From assembly GCA_023053575.1 (NCBI GenBank), contig JAKZAP010000003.1, forward strand, positions 32,680,228-32,744,227: a stretch of DNA of 64,000 nt, given 5' to 3'. This document shows positions 33,474 to 43,489 of the stretch, one piece after another. Every line of letters starts with the position of its first letter. The first letter of the stretch is position 1. A program made the position numbers and the translations under genes. The DNA is from Branchinecta lynchi. Taxonomy: Eukaryota > Arthropoda > Branchiopoda > Anostraca > Branchinectidae. Under the pieces are notes generated by a model. The model ran no database searches, had not been told where the DNA came from, and was given only the letters and a program-made list of their open reading frames with translations.

Positions 33474-36161
33474 ATTGTGTTGCAAGAGCAATACTTTGGT
33501 TTTTTCCTCTTTTTCTTTTCTTTTTCTTTTTTTTCCTTTGCCGCTGATTTCATTTTCTTTTGCGAGAGCAACACTTTGGTTTTGTCCTCTTTTTCTTTTT
33601 TTTTTTTTTTTTTTCCTATGCCGCTGATTTCATTTTCTTCCTGGTAATTGGTAAGGGTCTAACCTCTGCGGTTCTTAAGGAAAGTGTGGACCTTAGATAG
33701 GATTGATGAATATGACATTACATTTTGGAAAGCTCCGTAGAACTTTTGCCTGGGGCCAAAAAGGATGGTTTTTGCTTGTCCTCGAGCCAGAGCCTACGGT
33801 ATGCTAAGTGAAGTGGAGTTATATAGCCTATGTCAGAGAGGACTATCTGAAGTTGTGCAGCCAACCTTTCGTTTCATCAAACTATGTTTCTGCTTTCGAG
33901 TGGGAAGCTCCGTTCTAGCACGCAAGCAGGCAGGCACCAGTTTCAAATTGAAGATGGACTAAAATCTATAAGTGTGAAATATATGCGGCAGTTACCCGGC
34001 CCCACAGCCAACATATCTTCTTTGAGTGATAAATAGAAAAATATACAGAAACCAAAAAGTGGCTTTTTCCCACGGGTCCGAAAGTGCTGCCATCTATTGT
34101 TTCTATCCATTTGTGTACGCGATGTCAGCTGAGTTTATCATTCGGTTTTTTGCACTTGGGTTTTCGGTAGAGAAATGGTATCAGATGTACCTCTTAAACT
34201 TTAGAAGTTCTCTCATTGCTAAAGAAACTAGAGCTTATCCTTTGCTCCGTTCTAAGTGGTGACGTTAGGAAGTTGGCCTAAGGCAAAAAAGTGAACTTTT
34301 GAACTAAGACAGTTAGAATTTTTTTTTCGACGGCAATCGATAGCAGCTGATGAGCTGATCAAAGAATATGTCATACATTGTTTGGTACAAAATTCCCTCA
34401 TGAGATACACCAGTTTGAAAGTTTCAAGGGGTTGACAACTTCAGTAGTAAGGTACACACTGAAACCAAAAATAGGCGATACCAGTTGTGAGACATGTAGG
34501 GGACTTGTACGCGACAGTCGACTGTTAGCTTATAATTATCTTCGGCAATGAGGGGTTTGCAGCTTTCGCTAGTTGGTGTACCTGTTATTTGATGGTAAGA
34601 ACAGTTTGGTTCCCAATTGTAAGACATGCAAGGGACTTGTAAGTAATAATCGGCTGTTATGCTACAAAAATCCTCAGCGATGAGGGGCTTGCAACTTTTG
34701 CTAGCCGGTGTACCCATTATCTGAATCCGATGAATTTGATGTCTATCACGGGAAACTACTTGTCAGTAGAATCGTTGCACGAGGGGCTAGAAATTTGTGC
34801 AAACTGTTGCATATTGTATTCGATTTATATAAATCTGACGGTAACTAAGTTTGTATCGATGGTCTATCGCTTTATCCTAGGATTTACTATTTACGCAACG
34901 GGTACAAACGATAATGTAAAACATTTCGTAATAATCAATAGTGTCATGTATGGTATTTTAATCCTGAAAAGTTACGGATAGCTTTATAATACCAACTAGA
35001 TTATATAGGATATTGTTCCAAGTTTTCATCCGTCACGATGTCTAAAATTGAAAAGGATGAAGTTCAACTGACTGCAAAGTCAATTTAGTCCCTTTTTCCG
35101 ATATTCTTTTGTTGTGGTTAGGGCAATCGATAGCCCTTGATGAGCTGATCAAAGTATGTGTCATCCATTTTTTTGAACAAAAATCCTTCATGAGATAAAC
35201 CAGATTGAAAGTTTCAAGGGGTTGACAACTTCAGGAGTAAGGTACACACTGAAACCAAAAGTAGGCGATACCAGTTGTGAGACATGTAAGGGACTTGTAA
35301 GCAACAGCCGACTGTAAGCAACAGTCGACTGTTAGCTCATAATCATCTTCGGCAATGAGGAGTTTGCAGCTTTTGCTACTTGGTATACCTGTTATTTTTT
35401 CAGGTGTATTCGATGGTAAGAACAATTTTGTTCCCAATTGTAAGACATGCATGGGACTTGTAAGTAATAATCGGCTTTTATGCTATAATCATCTTCAGCG
35501 ATGAGGGGTTTGTAACTTTTGCTAGCTGCTGTATCCATTATTTGTTTCCGGTGAATCTAATGTCAATCACGGGAGGGGGACTTTTAAGTAAGAATCGGTT
35601 CACGAGGGGCTAGAAATTTTTGGAATTGGTGCACATTGTATTCGATTTCTGTAAAAATGTCGGTAAGAAAGTTTGTATCGATGGTCTATCGCTATAACCT
35701 AGGATTAACTGTTTACGCAACGGGTACAAACGATACGGTAATGTAAAACAATAAGGTGGTTTTGTAATAATTAATAGTGTCATCTGTCGCATTTTAATCC
35801 TGAAACGTTACGGATAGCTTTATAATACCAACTAGATTATATAAGATATTGTTCCAAGTTTTCATCCGTCACGATATCTACGACTGAAAAGGATAAAGTT
35901 CAACTGACCGCAAAGTCAATTTACTCCCTTCTTCCGATATTGTTTTGTTGTTGGTTTTGCAACGCTAAAGAATAGCTATTGATTATGTGATTATTCTTTT
36001 TAGAACATACCGTTTTAAAACCTTCGATAAGTTGACAATTTCAGCATTTAACCGACAGCGAAGAAACAAAACCAAAGTGTTGCTCTCGCAACACTTTAGT
36101 CGGCGAAGCCGGACAAAGGTTGCCGCAACACTTCATGTTGCCCGGGCAACGTAGGTCTAGT
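33474..36161 (+). mobile_element. Helentron/Helitron2-like element, copy 2 (2.7 kb)
   Basis: 5' end TTGTGTTGC..GAGCAA is followed by ACTTTGG and a T-rich run. Near the 3' end the same sequence returns inverted (about 36067-36095), then come CGGCGAAGCCG, a perfect palindrome GTTGCCCGGGCAAC (36137-36150), six bases and the terminus CTAG-T (36157-36161). A 3' hairpin before CTRR, an internal inverted copy of the 5' end and insertion beside T are hallmarks of the Helitron2/Helentron group. Between them lie two ~800-bp units (34325-35100 and 35110-35950). It interrupts the LINE-A endonuclease. Confidence 0.75.
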
Positions 36162-36420
36162 TTTTCTTACGCTCGTGGTCTTTACTTCTCCTGTTTCCGA
36201 CATTCACACCAACATCCAGCACCCCGACATCCATACTGGCTATCCTTGGAAGGTTTTCTGGATTCTCTCCTACCACAAACTCCTCCAGATTACTAATATA
36301 AGCTTTGAAGTCTCATAGAAAAATAAAAGAGACATTGGGATACTTCCGGCTCAAATTAATCTTTTCATCTGTAAGAATGTCCCAAATATCCTCTTTCGAA
36401 TAACAACTTGTTTGTGGCGG

Positions 36421-36960
36421 AATATAGCTTGCACAGCTACTCGGCATTCAGCCATTAAGATCTAGCAGGAAATATTACATTCTGGTGCAGTGAGAACTGA
36501 AGGAATCAACTAAAATTGGGATCGAAACGCAAAGTAAAGGAAAAAAGACGAGAAACCGTGCCAATACTTTTAGCATACTGAAAAGCGGACAGATCCACGG
36601 TTTCTTTCCGACTTTAGCCTCCGTTTTGGCGGAATGACACCACTGTCGTGCTCCATGACCTGAAGTTCCTCCTACAAACCGATTTCTAGCGTCCATAAAA
36701 TATAGCCTATATCTTTCACATGTACTTTGAAAAAATTTGTTTGGCCAATGATACTTGTTCTTCTTCGACAAGGTCCGTACGATACTCCGAAACACGCCAT
36801 GCACCTCAGAAATAACGAGAAACGTCTCCCAAACGAATTCTCAAATCTGATTCAAATCCTATTTCGACCAATCAAATCGTTTGTTGCGTATCGCGCCAGT
36901 GACGTTCCTGGCTCTTCGCTAGGCACACGGCGATTTTTCATCGACAAGAAGAGTAAAGTA
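36421..36960 (+). repeat. Duplicated locus, block 2, middle piece
   Basis: Matches 7148-7660 of block 1: the AGCTTGCACAGCTACTCGGC box, the CGGTTTCTTTCCGACTTTAG box and one arm of the block 1 inverted repeat (about 36750-36930). Here there is only one arm. Confidence 0.8.
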
Positions 36961-39179
36961 TTGTTTGCAGAGTAAACTAACTCAAGAGAGTACCTCGCAA
37001 ACTTTGAAAAAGCAACACAGAGTCAAATCGCAGCGACACTAGCCCCGCTAGCAGAGCAGACAAGAACATCCCTACTGAAACTGATTAGTCGTTGAGCGCA
37101 ATGGCACTTATCATGCTTTATTTTGTATTAAATACTTCACAAATAAACCTTTCCGACTTCCTTTAGAAGGCGCTACGAAAATCGGCCATTTTCTTGTTAT
37201 CCCTTGTCTTTACCTCTCTGTCATTTCGGCGACCCAAATCTTAGGAGCTCGGATATCGTGGCAGGAAATTCAAAAACTTCCAACAATACTTGATAGAAAA
37301 GGACATATTTGAGATGTCACCGAAGTCAAGCCGCAGATTGAGTTTAGTGTTCTAGTGTTTCATCAGAAGTTCCATGTTTTAAACTGCCTATTTAAAGTTT
37401 TTCCTTGTGGAATAGTGTTGTGAAGCTTGATTAACTTGCTTTATAAAATGTGCCAGAATATGCAATAAGATTATAAAAATAACATAGCTACAAAAAATCA
37501 TTCAAAAACAAACAGCCTATTAAAATCTGAATTGTACAAGCTGATTTATGCATAACATAAAGATCTACTAAGTATTATAAGAAACATCACTTTTATCTTT
37601 GTCCAAGCTAGTAAACTGAGCATGTACTGGCCCAAAAAATTACGCTTTGAAATATCACAGAGAGGCAACTGTTGAAAAGCCGCTGAGCTAGGGGGTAATC
37701 ATTGTTCCTAGGTTGTGACAGAGTGGGATTTGGGTAGTTTGATGTTCCTATGGAACTTTAACACTTAACGAGCGCTGGCTCTGATCACTTCACAGGAGAA
37801 TTGTCGTAATGCAATATTTTGGGATCCCATCGAAACCTTTGGTCTTGTTCAGGTCGAGACCGTATCCAGCAACTTGGAGGGGGGGGGGGGAGGATGTGAC
37901 CGGCTTAGTCTGGAGAATGGAACTGGGGATTGAGCAAAAAATGCTTTAAAAAATTTTTTTTACACAACTGGATTGGATCAGAATACTGTCGTCGGAGCTG
38001 GGGTAGGGGCCTTTAATTCCAGTGATCGCCAGTTAACATACTTCCAGATGTGCTAGGACGATGAACCTTGGATGGAAGGTAAGAGAATCAACAAGACTGG
38101 CTTAGAAATATTCACTTCAAAGATCTAACCATTCCTTAAAATGCTCATCTTATCTATCAGACGGCAAGACATATAGATCTATCGTTTATATTCACCAAAA
38201 TAGCAAAGATAGCTAGCAAAGGTAAGTCAACCTAGCACTTGAAATACTCTACGTGCGGACAAAGAACCGCCGTGCATATAGCGGAAGAGCCGGAAGCATC
38301 ACCACAGCTTTCCCCAACGAACGCCGTTTATTGGTTTAAAAGGATTTGAGTCATCGTTCGTGCCACTTTTCTCGTTCTGAAAATACGGGACAATAGCGGA
38401 ACAAGTATCGGGCCTTCAATCCTATTTAATTCCTATTTATTTTTCTTTGGTAAACTCACTCTTCCTAATGCTCGCAAATATAGCATGCGGTCTGATTTTT
38501 ACTGTGAAATTCTTTCGTCAAGTTCTAGTTTCCTGTGGAAAATTTTGAAGATTGTGTTTCGCCGTCGTCCTTGCTTCTGGTTTTCTTATAGCCTTCATAG
38601 ATATCAGACTATTTTATTCTACTGTAAGTAGTAATGGTCAGGTACTTGTTTTCGTTGGAAAATTTGTAAGTTGTATTTTAGCGTCATCAAGTTTGAGTAT
38701 GATTATTATTTCAGAACAAACTGATTACGAATTGTGTTTGACTGCGAAAAATATTACCTAATTTTCACATAAGCAAAATTTCGGCAGAGGTCCATTTTTT
38801 GGCCGAGATATCTTCAATAAAAAAAATAGCAGACGATTCCTTCTTCCGTAGTCAAGCGTCGACAAGTTTTTTAATGCTCACACAGGTATCAAACAGTCTG
38901 ATTTTTAATGTAAATAGTCCATCCTATAATGGTATAACTCTTACTTTGTTTATGTTTTTCCATCGTTTACTTGAATAGAAAATTATATAAAGCACACTTC
39001 TCGCTATTATGCTGTTACGAATTTAGGCTTGCTAGAATTTTCTACGTCCGCCACTGCACTCATGAACAGTTCGCTGAAGCTTCTCAGGCAAAGCGTGCAT
39101 GGGAAGGATAGGTATTTGCACTACTCTATAGTGTTGTTTTGCTCTTATTGCTTGAGAGTATAGCATGAGCTTGCGCTTG
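36961..39179. other. Insert or unaligned DNA within block 2, with R3 fragment
   Basis: This ~2.2 kb has no counterpart in block 1. At 37815-37850 it holds the GGGATCCCATCGAAACC end of family R2, and at 37850-38110 an R3 monomer with a G-run and ACTTCCAGATGTGCTAG. The remainder has no recognised gene. Confidence 0.5.
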
Positions 39180-39372
39180 AGACAGCTTGAGCCCAAGCTG
39201 ACCTTCAAACACATATTTAAATAATGCATGAATCGGACACTTCAGCTACGATGCTTTAGGAGCGATATTTCGCCGCTATATTGCAGGTTCGTTTCCTTCC
39301 CCGACGTTGACTCTGAAGATTGACAGCCTGACGAGGACCCCTTGCCAAAAAAAGCAGAAATATCGCTGCTAA

Positions 39373-39944
39373 GAGCTTGGTCACACTGGGCTCAAAACGG
39401 TGCAGAATTCTGCGCCGAAGTTGTTGTTGTTGTTTTAAATTCAGGAGATCATTTAAAACGAAATAGCCTTTCTGATTATGTTACAGGAAATATACTGGTA
39501 ATTTGTATTGCTGTTGATTATAAAAATAATGTAAATAAGTATTTTTTTTCACTTGAAAAAAAGAGGAAAAAGGTGCTTCTTTCTTATGTTTTAGCAGAAA
39601 ATAAAAAATAGATGTGACTGTTGGCATTTTGACATCCAGAAACTCTTTACGTTTCTCCCCAAATAACGTTGGTTAATCCTGGAATGTTGAAAACAAAATT
39701 ACGATAGTTCACACTAGCTCAGCATGATTAAAACTGAATTGTTGCAAAACTGCTTAAGTTTCGATTTTACGACCCTAAGTGCAGTCCCCTCATAATCGCC
39801 AAGCTGCCCCAAAGCCATCAACCAGATTTTCAAAACCTCACTGTCGACCGACCCAATCTTCGCTGATTTGTAGACCCATTTTCAGCCTAGAAATCTGCGC
39901 AGATTGTCGAAACGGCGCCGTTTGAGCCCAGTGTGACCAGGCTC
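39373..39944. mobile_element. Harbinger-like MITE (572 bp) with TAA target duplication
   Basis: The left end GAGCTTGGTCACACTGGGC and the right end, read inverted, GAGCCTGGTCACACTGGGC form a terminal inverted repeat of nearly 30 bp. TAA flanks both sides (39370-39372 and 39945-39947). Three-base TAA/TTA duplications fit the PIF/Harbinger superfamily. Block 1 lacks the element at the matching point near 8135, which confirms insertion. No transposase is encoded. Confidence 0.75.
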
Positions 39945-40122
39945 TAAAGCATCGTAGCTGACGTATTCGTTTTGCGCATTATTTGAATATAAGAATGAAT
40001 GCTTTGCTACAATTGAGAGGTTAGGGCGATTCTGAGGGAAGATTTTTGGAAATAATTAAGGAAAGTTTACATTGTCGAGAAATCCAGTAGTTTTAATATA
40101 CCTCCTCCTCCTTTTGCAATAG

Positions 40123-40593
40123 TTGAGAATCTCATTACTGAGAGAAAGTCTTATTAGAGACAAATTAAAATTATGTATTTCCCAGGAGCAAGTGATCTTG
40201 CACGACCGGTGTCAACATCTTGGTCTTCACCACGTAGGTTGCCGGCCAGCTATGACGACACCCTGCGTGACATCTACTTTCTTCAGTACCTCCTGTGTCA
40301 CAGCCCTCGGAAATACATACTGCAGAACAACTGTTAAACAAACCTGCGTCAAATTCGGGAAGGCATCTGCTGTGGGACGCTCTGGATGCTTACGAGGAAT
40401 GACAATAGTAACGTCACCGACATTGTTAGCAACAACACCGCTCCTTCAGGCAACACCACAAGAAGCTCCTCTTGAGTTGAAAGGAGATGAAGATTTCCCC
40501 TCTTCCAGAAAGTTCTATTTTCTCTCCATTGTAAGAACAGAGACAGTGTTGTCGTGTAGCCTCAGTTGGTTGTTTTGGCTTAGAGTTCATTAA
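40123..40593 (+). pseudogene. Six-cysteine protein exon, copy 2
   Basis: An acceptor-like TATTTCCCAG ends at 40185. From 40186 the frame gives EQVILHDRC, then six cysteines spaced C-x9-C-x7-C-x9-C-x8-C-x7-C, one extra Cys further on, and the same tail (LELKGDEDFP) as copy 1. A 2-base deletion just after the tail removes the normal stop, so the frame runs on to 40593 through former 3' UTR. The ends are close to copy 1 at the DNA level, but about 180 bp in the middle (40246-40447) is very different. Whether it is functional with a changed tail or a young pseudogene is open. Confidence 0.5.
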
Positions 40594-40904
40594 AGTTATT
40601 CAAGGGTTTTTTTATCCGCAGGTATAAAGAGAGAGAGAATTTATTAACAAAAGAGAATAAACCCATACGAACTGGGACCACCCCGGAAAGCTTTCACCCG
40701 TCCTAGGGGGAGACCCCACATAAAGGGGTCGTAGTCTACTACACTAGTTTACCAATACATCTCACACGCACAAAGAAGAAAAATAATGGCAGGGAGAATA
40801 CAAACAAAACACCACACCAAACCATCCGGGTCCACTGAAACAAAACTTGACAAAATTTAGAAATCGTATTTCTGAACGAACATACCAGTATTCATTCAGC
40901 TCTC

Positions 40905-41200
40905 GTGCCGTGCAGACGAAATAAATATCTCTGTGGTAATAAAGACAGGAAACCGGTTCTCGCTATGAGTGAAGCGTCTATTGGGAGGCCATCTGGTCAA
41001 CGGTTGGTTTCCTCGCCTATTTTGAACTTTTTGCAAATGAATTTTGAAGCCGGTGTTGAAGATGAAGTTGTCATTAAGCACGCCATTGTCTTCTTTGAAG
41101 GATCAGCTTTGGACTAGTGTTGCTGCTGGTGAAGACTGCCCTAAACGTCAAGGAGCTAAAGGATAAGTTGGACTTGTTTTGAAAATACTACGTTGAAGAC
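40905..41200 (+). pseudogene. Unassigned coding-like fragment
   Basis: A frame with protein-like composition starts at an ATG near 40965 (MSEASIGRPSGQRLVSS) and runs to TAG at 41115. Similar coding character appears to go on in broken frames to about 41200 (GEDCPKRQGAK). It may be the N-terminus of a LINE ORF1 or a host exon. No family was recognised. Confidence 0.25.
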
Positions 41201-41429
41201 ATAATGATTCCCTCTTACGTTATCCGTATCCAACTGATGTGCCTTGTATTCCAGCCGTCGCATGCTCACGATAGCTACTCAAGTTTGTCAACTTAAACAC
41301 GAAGTAAGTGTTCTTAAAGGAGTTGCATCAAAAGCATCTAGCACTTGCAACGTCTAGACCCCCCCTTCGCCCACCCAAGACCCAAGATGAAGCCACGATT
41401 CTTTCTGACCGCTGGGTCATCTAGTGGCG

Positions 41430-42335
41430 CGGGTGGGAAGTGCACGACATGGGGAGGCTGGAAGTTGTCCGTCTGTCCGTCTGTTAGCATGATAACTCTT
41501 GAAGGGAATGAGATATTTTGATGAAACCTGGTGTGAGGATTCGCTGAGTCAAGGGTAAAGTCAAGTTCGTAGATGGGCTCTGTAGCCCTATTTAGGGGTG
41601 GAGGAGGGGGTTCAAATTAAGGGACAAATAAAAAAAAATCAAACAGCTAATGTGATAGTCGATTATGCGGGAAAAAAGACATGCTGAACACTATGGTCAA
41701 AACCATTTTCTAGCCGGACAAGCAGTTCGTCCAGAATCGAAAAAAAACGGAAAGTTGTAAAAAAGTAAAAGTTTCATTTGACATTGGTTAAATGTCGGAT
41801 TTAAGGGTAAGAAGACATGCTGAACACTTATGTGAAAAATATTTTCTACCCGGAAAACCTATTCACCCGGAATCCGGCCAAAACCAGAAATTTGCTCAAA
41901 GCTACAGTTTTATTTGAAGTTGATTAGATGACAGATTTCAGGGTAAGAAGAGACGCTGAGTCTGCATATTACAATAATTTTTTACCCGGACATAGAATTT
42001 GTCCGGAATCCGGATTTTTTTTATAAGTTAAAGTTTCATTTGAAGTTGATTAGATGTTATTTATTGAGATAAGGAGATAAGCTGAATTCATTTCTGAATT
42101 TTCTTTTTTTTTGGAATATTAGTTCGCTCGGAATTCTGCCCAAAACCGGAAATTTGGCAGAAGTAAAGCAGGAAGTTTCGGTTATTCTAGTCAAAATGGA
42201 TATGGCTTATAGACGGATATCTGAACTTGGTTTTCTCTGATTAACCTGGCGAAGACAAGACCCAATTGTCTGGATCAAATATTAGATTTTTGGGATCCAG
42301 TCGAAACCTTTGGTCTTCTTATTGTAGCAGGCATT
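41430..42335 (+). repeat. R2 dispersed repeat, copy with tandem units
   Basis: From the GTCCGTCTGTCCGTCTG box (about 41467) through AACTCTTGAAGGGAATGAGA, then several ~130-bp units carrying CCGGAATCCGG and AAGTTGATTAGATG, to the end TTTTTGGGATCCAGTCGAAA near 42290. The same order, inverted, is seen at 50391-51606. No protein is encoded. Confidence 0.7.
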
Positions 42336-42670
42336 TGGAAAATGTGTATAAAATCCAACTACTTATTTGCATTCTCGATTTCTTTAAGTATTTTGTTTTC
42401 TGTTTTTTCTTGTTAATTCCCGTAAGTCCAAAGAATGAGGAAAGAATTGACATTGTCATAAAACTGGTCAAATATCTTCTTATAATTTTCTCGTGTTATT
42501 GACCCAGATAAAACAAATTCCCACGATGTAGTACTCGAAAGTTCCCTGAGCCCGTCCAGCTCTTTTGGTGTATACCGAAATTTAGGTTTATTTACCGGGA
42601 TTATTTGTTGTACATTTTGAGAAAGGGAAAATAAAACTCCAATGGGGAGATAAGTGGCAAATCTCTCCAA

Positions 42671-42850
42671 TGGGGAAGTTTGCCATGCCAATCTTGCAAG
42701 AAATTCTACATGCCACAAGTTCCAGACCCGAACAGAAATCTCCGGTTAGTTGAACCAAAACCCAGCGAAATACCAGCTGTAAAGACGGAAGTGATCAACG
42801 AAATGGTTCGTATTTGTCTAGTGCCCTTACGGTGTGTCTTTATGGTCTAG
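42671..42850 (+). pseudogene. Peptide family, copy 3
   Basis: ATG 42671 opens 59 codons to TAG at 42850. The second half aligns with the end of the 6814 gene: PSEIPAVKTEVINEMVRIC against the PNETPAV..TEVIDGMVRIC region, then the C-x5-C ring with loop LVPLR in place of LVNGL. The first half is not a signal peptide, so the original exon 1 is missing or replaced. It could be an orphan exon or a pseudogene. Confidence 0.5.
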
Positions 42851-42899
42851 AAATGAGTAGTAAGAATGGTCCTAGTTCCTGCTTATTCTGATAATGAGC

Positions 42900-43180
42900 A
42901 TCTGCCCAATGAGCAAGAATTCCCTGGGGGACACACCAAGTTAGGAACCCCTCGCTTGCACCTGGGACTGGCTCACACCCGCCTAGCACCTGGGACCGGC
43001 TCGCCCCAACCCCTCCCAACGAACTTTAGTACACCCAGTGAGCAACTCCTCACTTACCCGGTTCACCTTTCCCCAGTGAGTAACCCTTCACTGACCCAGT
43101 TCACCCTTCTTTATCTGAGTAACCCCTCGCGTACCCTAGCACTTCCCTCTTTGGTAAACCATGACTTAACCCCTAGGACC
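42900..43180. repeat. Degenerate minisatellite with CCCAGTGAG..CC units
   Basis: Short units such as CCCAGTGAGCAACTCC..TTCACC repeat at irregular 40-50 bp spacing at 43030-43130; the upstream part (42940-43020) repeats CACCTGGGAC(T/C)GGCTC. The open frame across it is a product of the repeat. Confidence 0.55.
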
Positions 43181-43195
43181 AAGTGAAAACGATTT

Positions 43196-43263
43196 CCCTA
43201 CCTGGGATCGAACCAAGGCCCTCTTGATTCAAAGTCTGGCGCTCTACCATTACATGGTATATC
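43196..43263 (-). tRNA. tRNA-like sequence (pseudogene or SINE head), Gln-type anticodon
   Basis: On the minus strand it has an A box TGGTAGAGCGC, a loop reading CTTTGAA (TTG in the anticodon place), and a B box GGTTCGATCCC with a 5-bp T stem. The 5' acceptor side and D arm do not fit: a 28-bp direct duplication containing CCATTACATGGTATATC covers that part. Hence a tRNA pseudogene or SINE head rather than a working tRNA. Confidence 0.5.
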
Positions 43264-43416
43264 TACAACCTGAGCCATTACATGGTATATCTACAACCTG
43301 AACGAAGCACTAGTTGGTGTTTTGAGGTGGTGAATTAAACAACAGATGTCTCGCGATCCAGCGTGATACCCCTACTGCATGAAACAAGTAAAGGATGAGC
43401 CAAATCAAAATTCTTT

Positions 43417-43487
43417 CACTCCGTGGGATCGAACCAGGGACCCCTTTATCCAAATTCACATGCTCTACCAGTTGATCCATTGAAGGG
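43417..43487 (-). tRNA. tRNA-like sequence, degraded
   Basis: On the minus strand TGGATCAACTGGTAGAGCA (A-box type) is followed 36 bp later by GGTTCGATCCC (B box). The anticodon stem and T stem pair poorly, so it is likely a tRNA-derived relic. It has the same orientation as its neighbour about 220 bp away. Confidence 0.4.
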
Positions 43488-43489
43488 TA

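Larger units (their letters stand above)
31388..36420 (-). mobile_element. LINE-A, inserted in block 2 and split by a Helentron-like copy
   Basis: On the minus strand the 5' part (36420-36162) encodes the start of an endonuclease frame; after the nested element (33474-36161) it resumes with the GSDHVP box near 33290. RT follows: the FKKGD block near 33055, DVKGAFDNVD at 32808, RMGLKQGC near 32640, and an S-A-D-D catalytic box near 32505-32520. A frame change near 32530 puts the last one out of frame. The C-terminal part (31869-31486) has a C-x2-C-x8-H-x2-C zinc-type cluster. Flanking AATA on both sides (31384-31387 and 36421-36424) may be the target duplication. Block 1 near 7146 shows the site without insertion. 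Confidence 0.8.
39180..40890 (+). repeat. Duplicated locus, block 2, right piece
   Basis: Corresponds to about 8035-9100 of block 1, interrupted by the MITE at 39373-39944. After the exon both blocks keep the GTTCATTAAAGTTAT box, an AGAGAGAGAGAAT run and the AAATCGTATTTCTG end. Confidence 0.8.

Noticed and set aside
34424..34717. Cysteine-containing repeated proteins on the minus strand (also 47113-47445, 48599-48838, 49268-49576 and 446-772)
   Set aside because: They are frames through the internal satellite of the Helentron-like elements. They start at different places, break in different frames, and have no promoter or signal peptide.
42866..43186. Proline-rich 106-codon frame
   Set aside because: It is produced by the CCCAGTGAG minisatellite.
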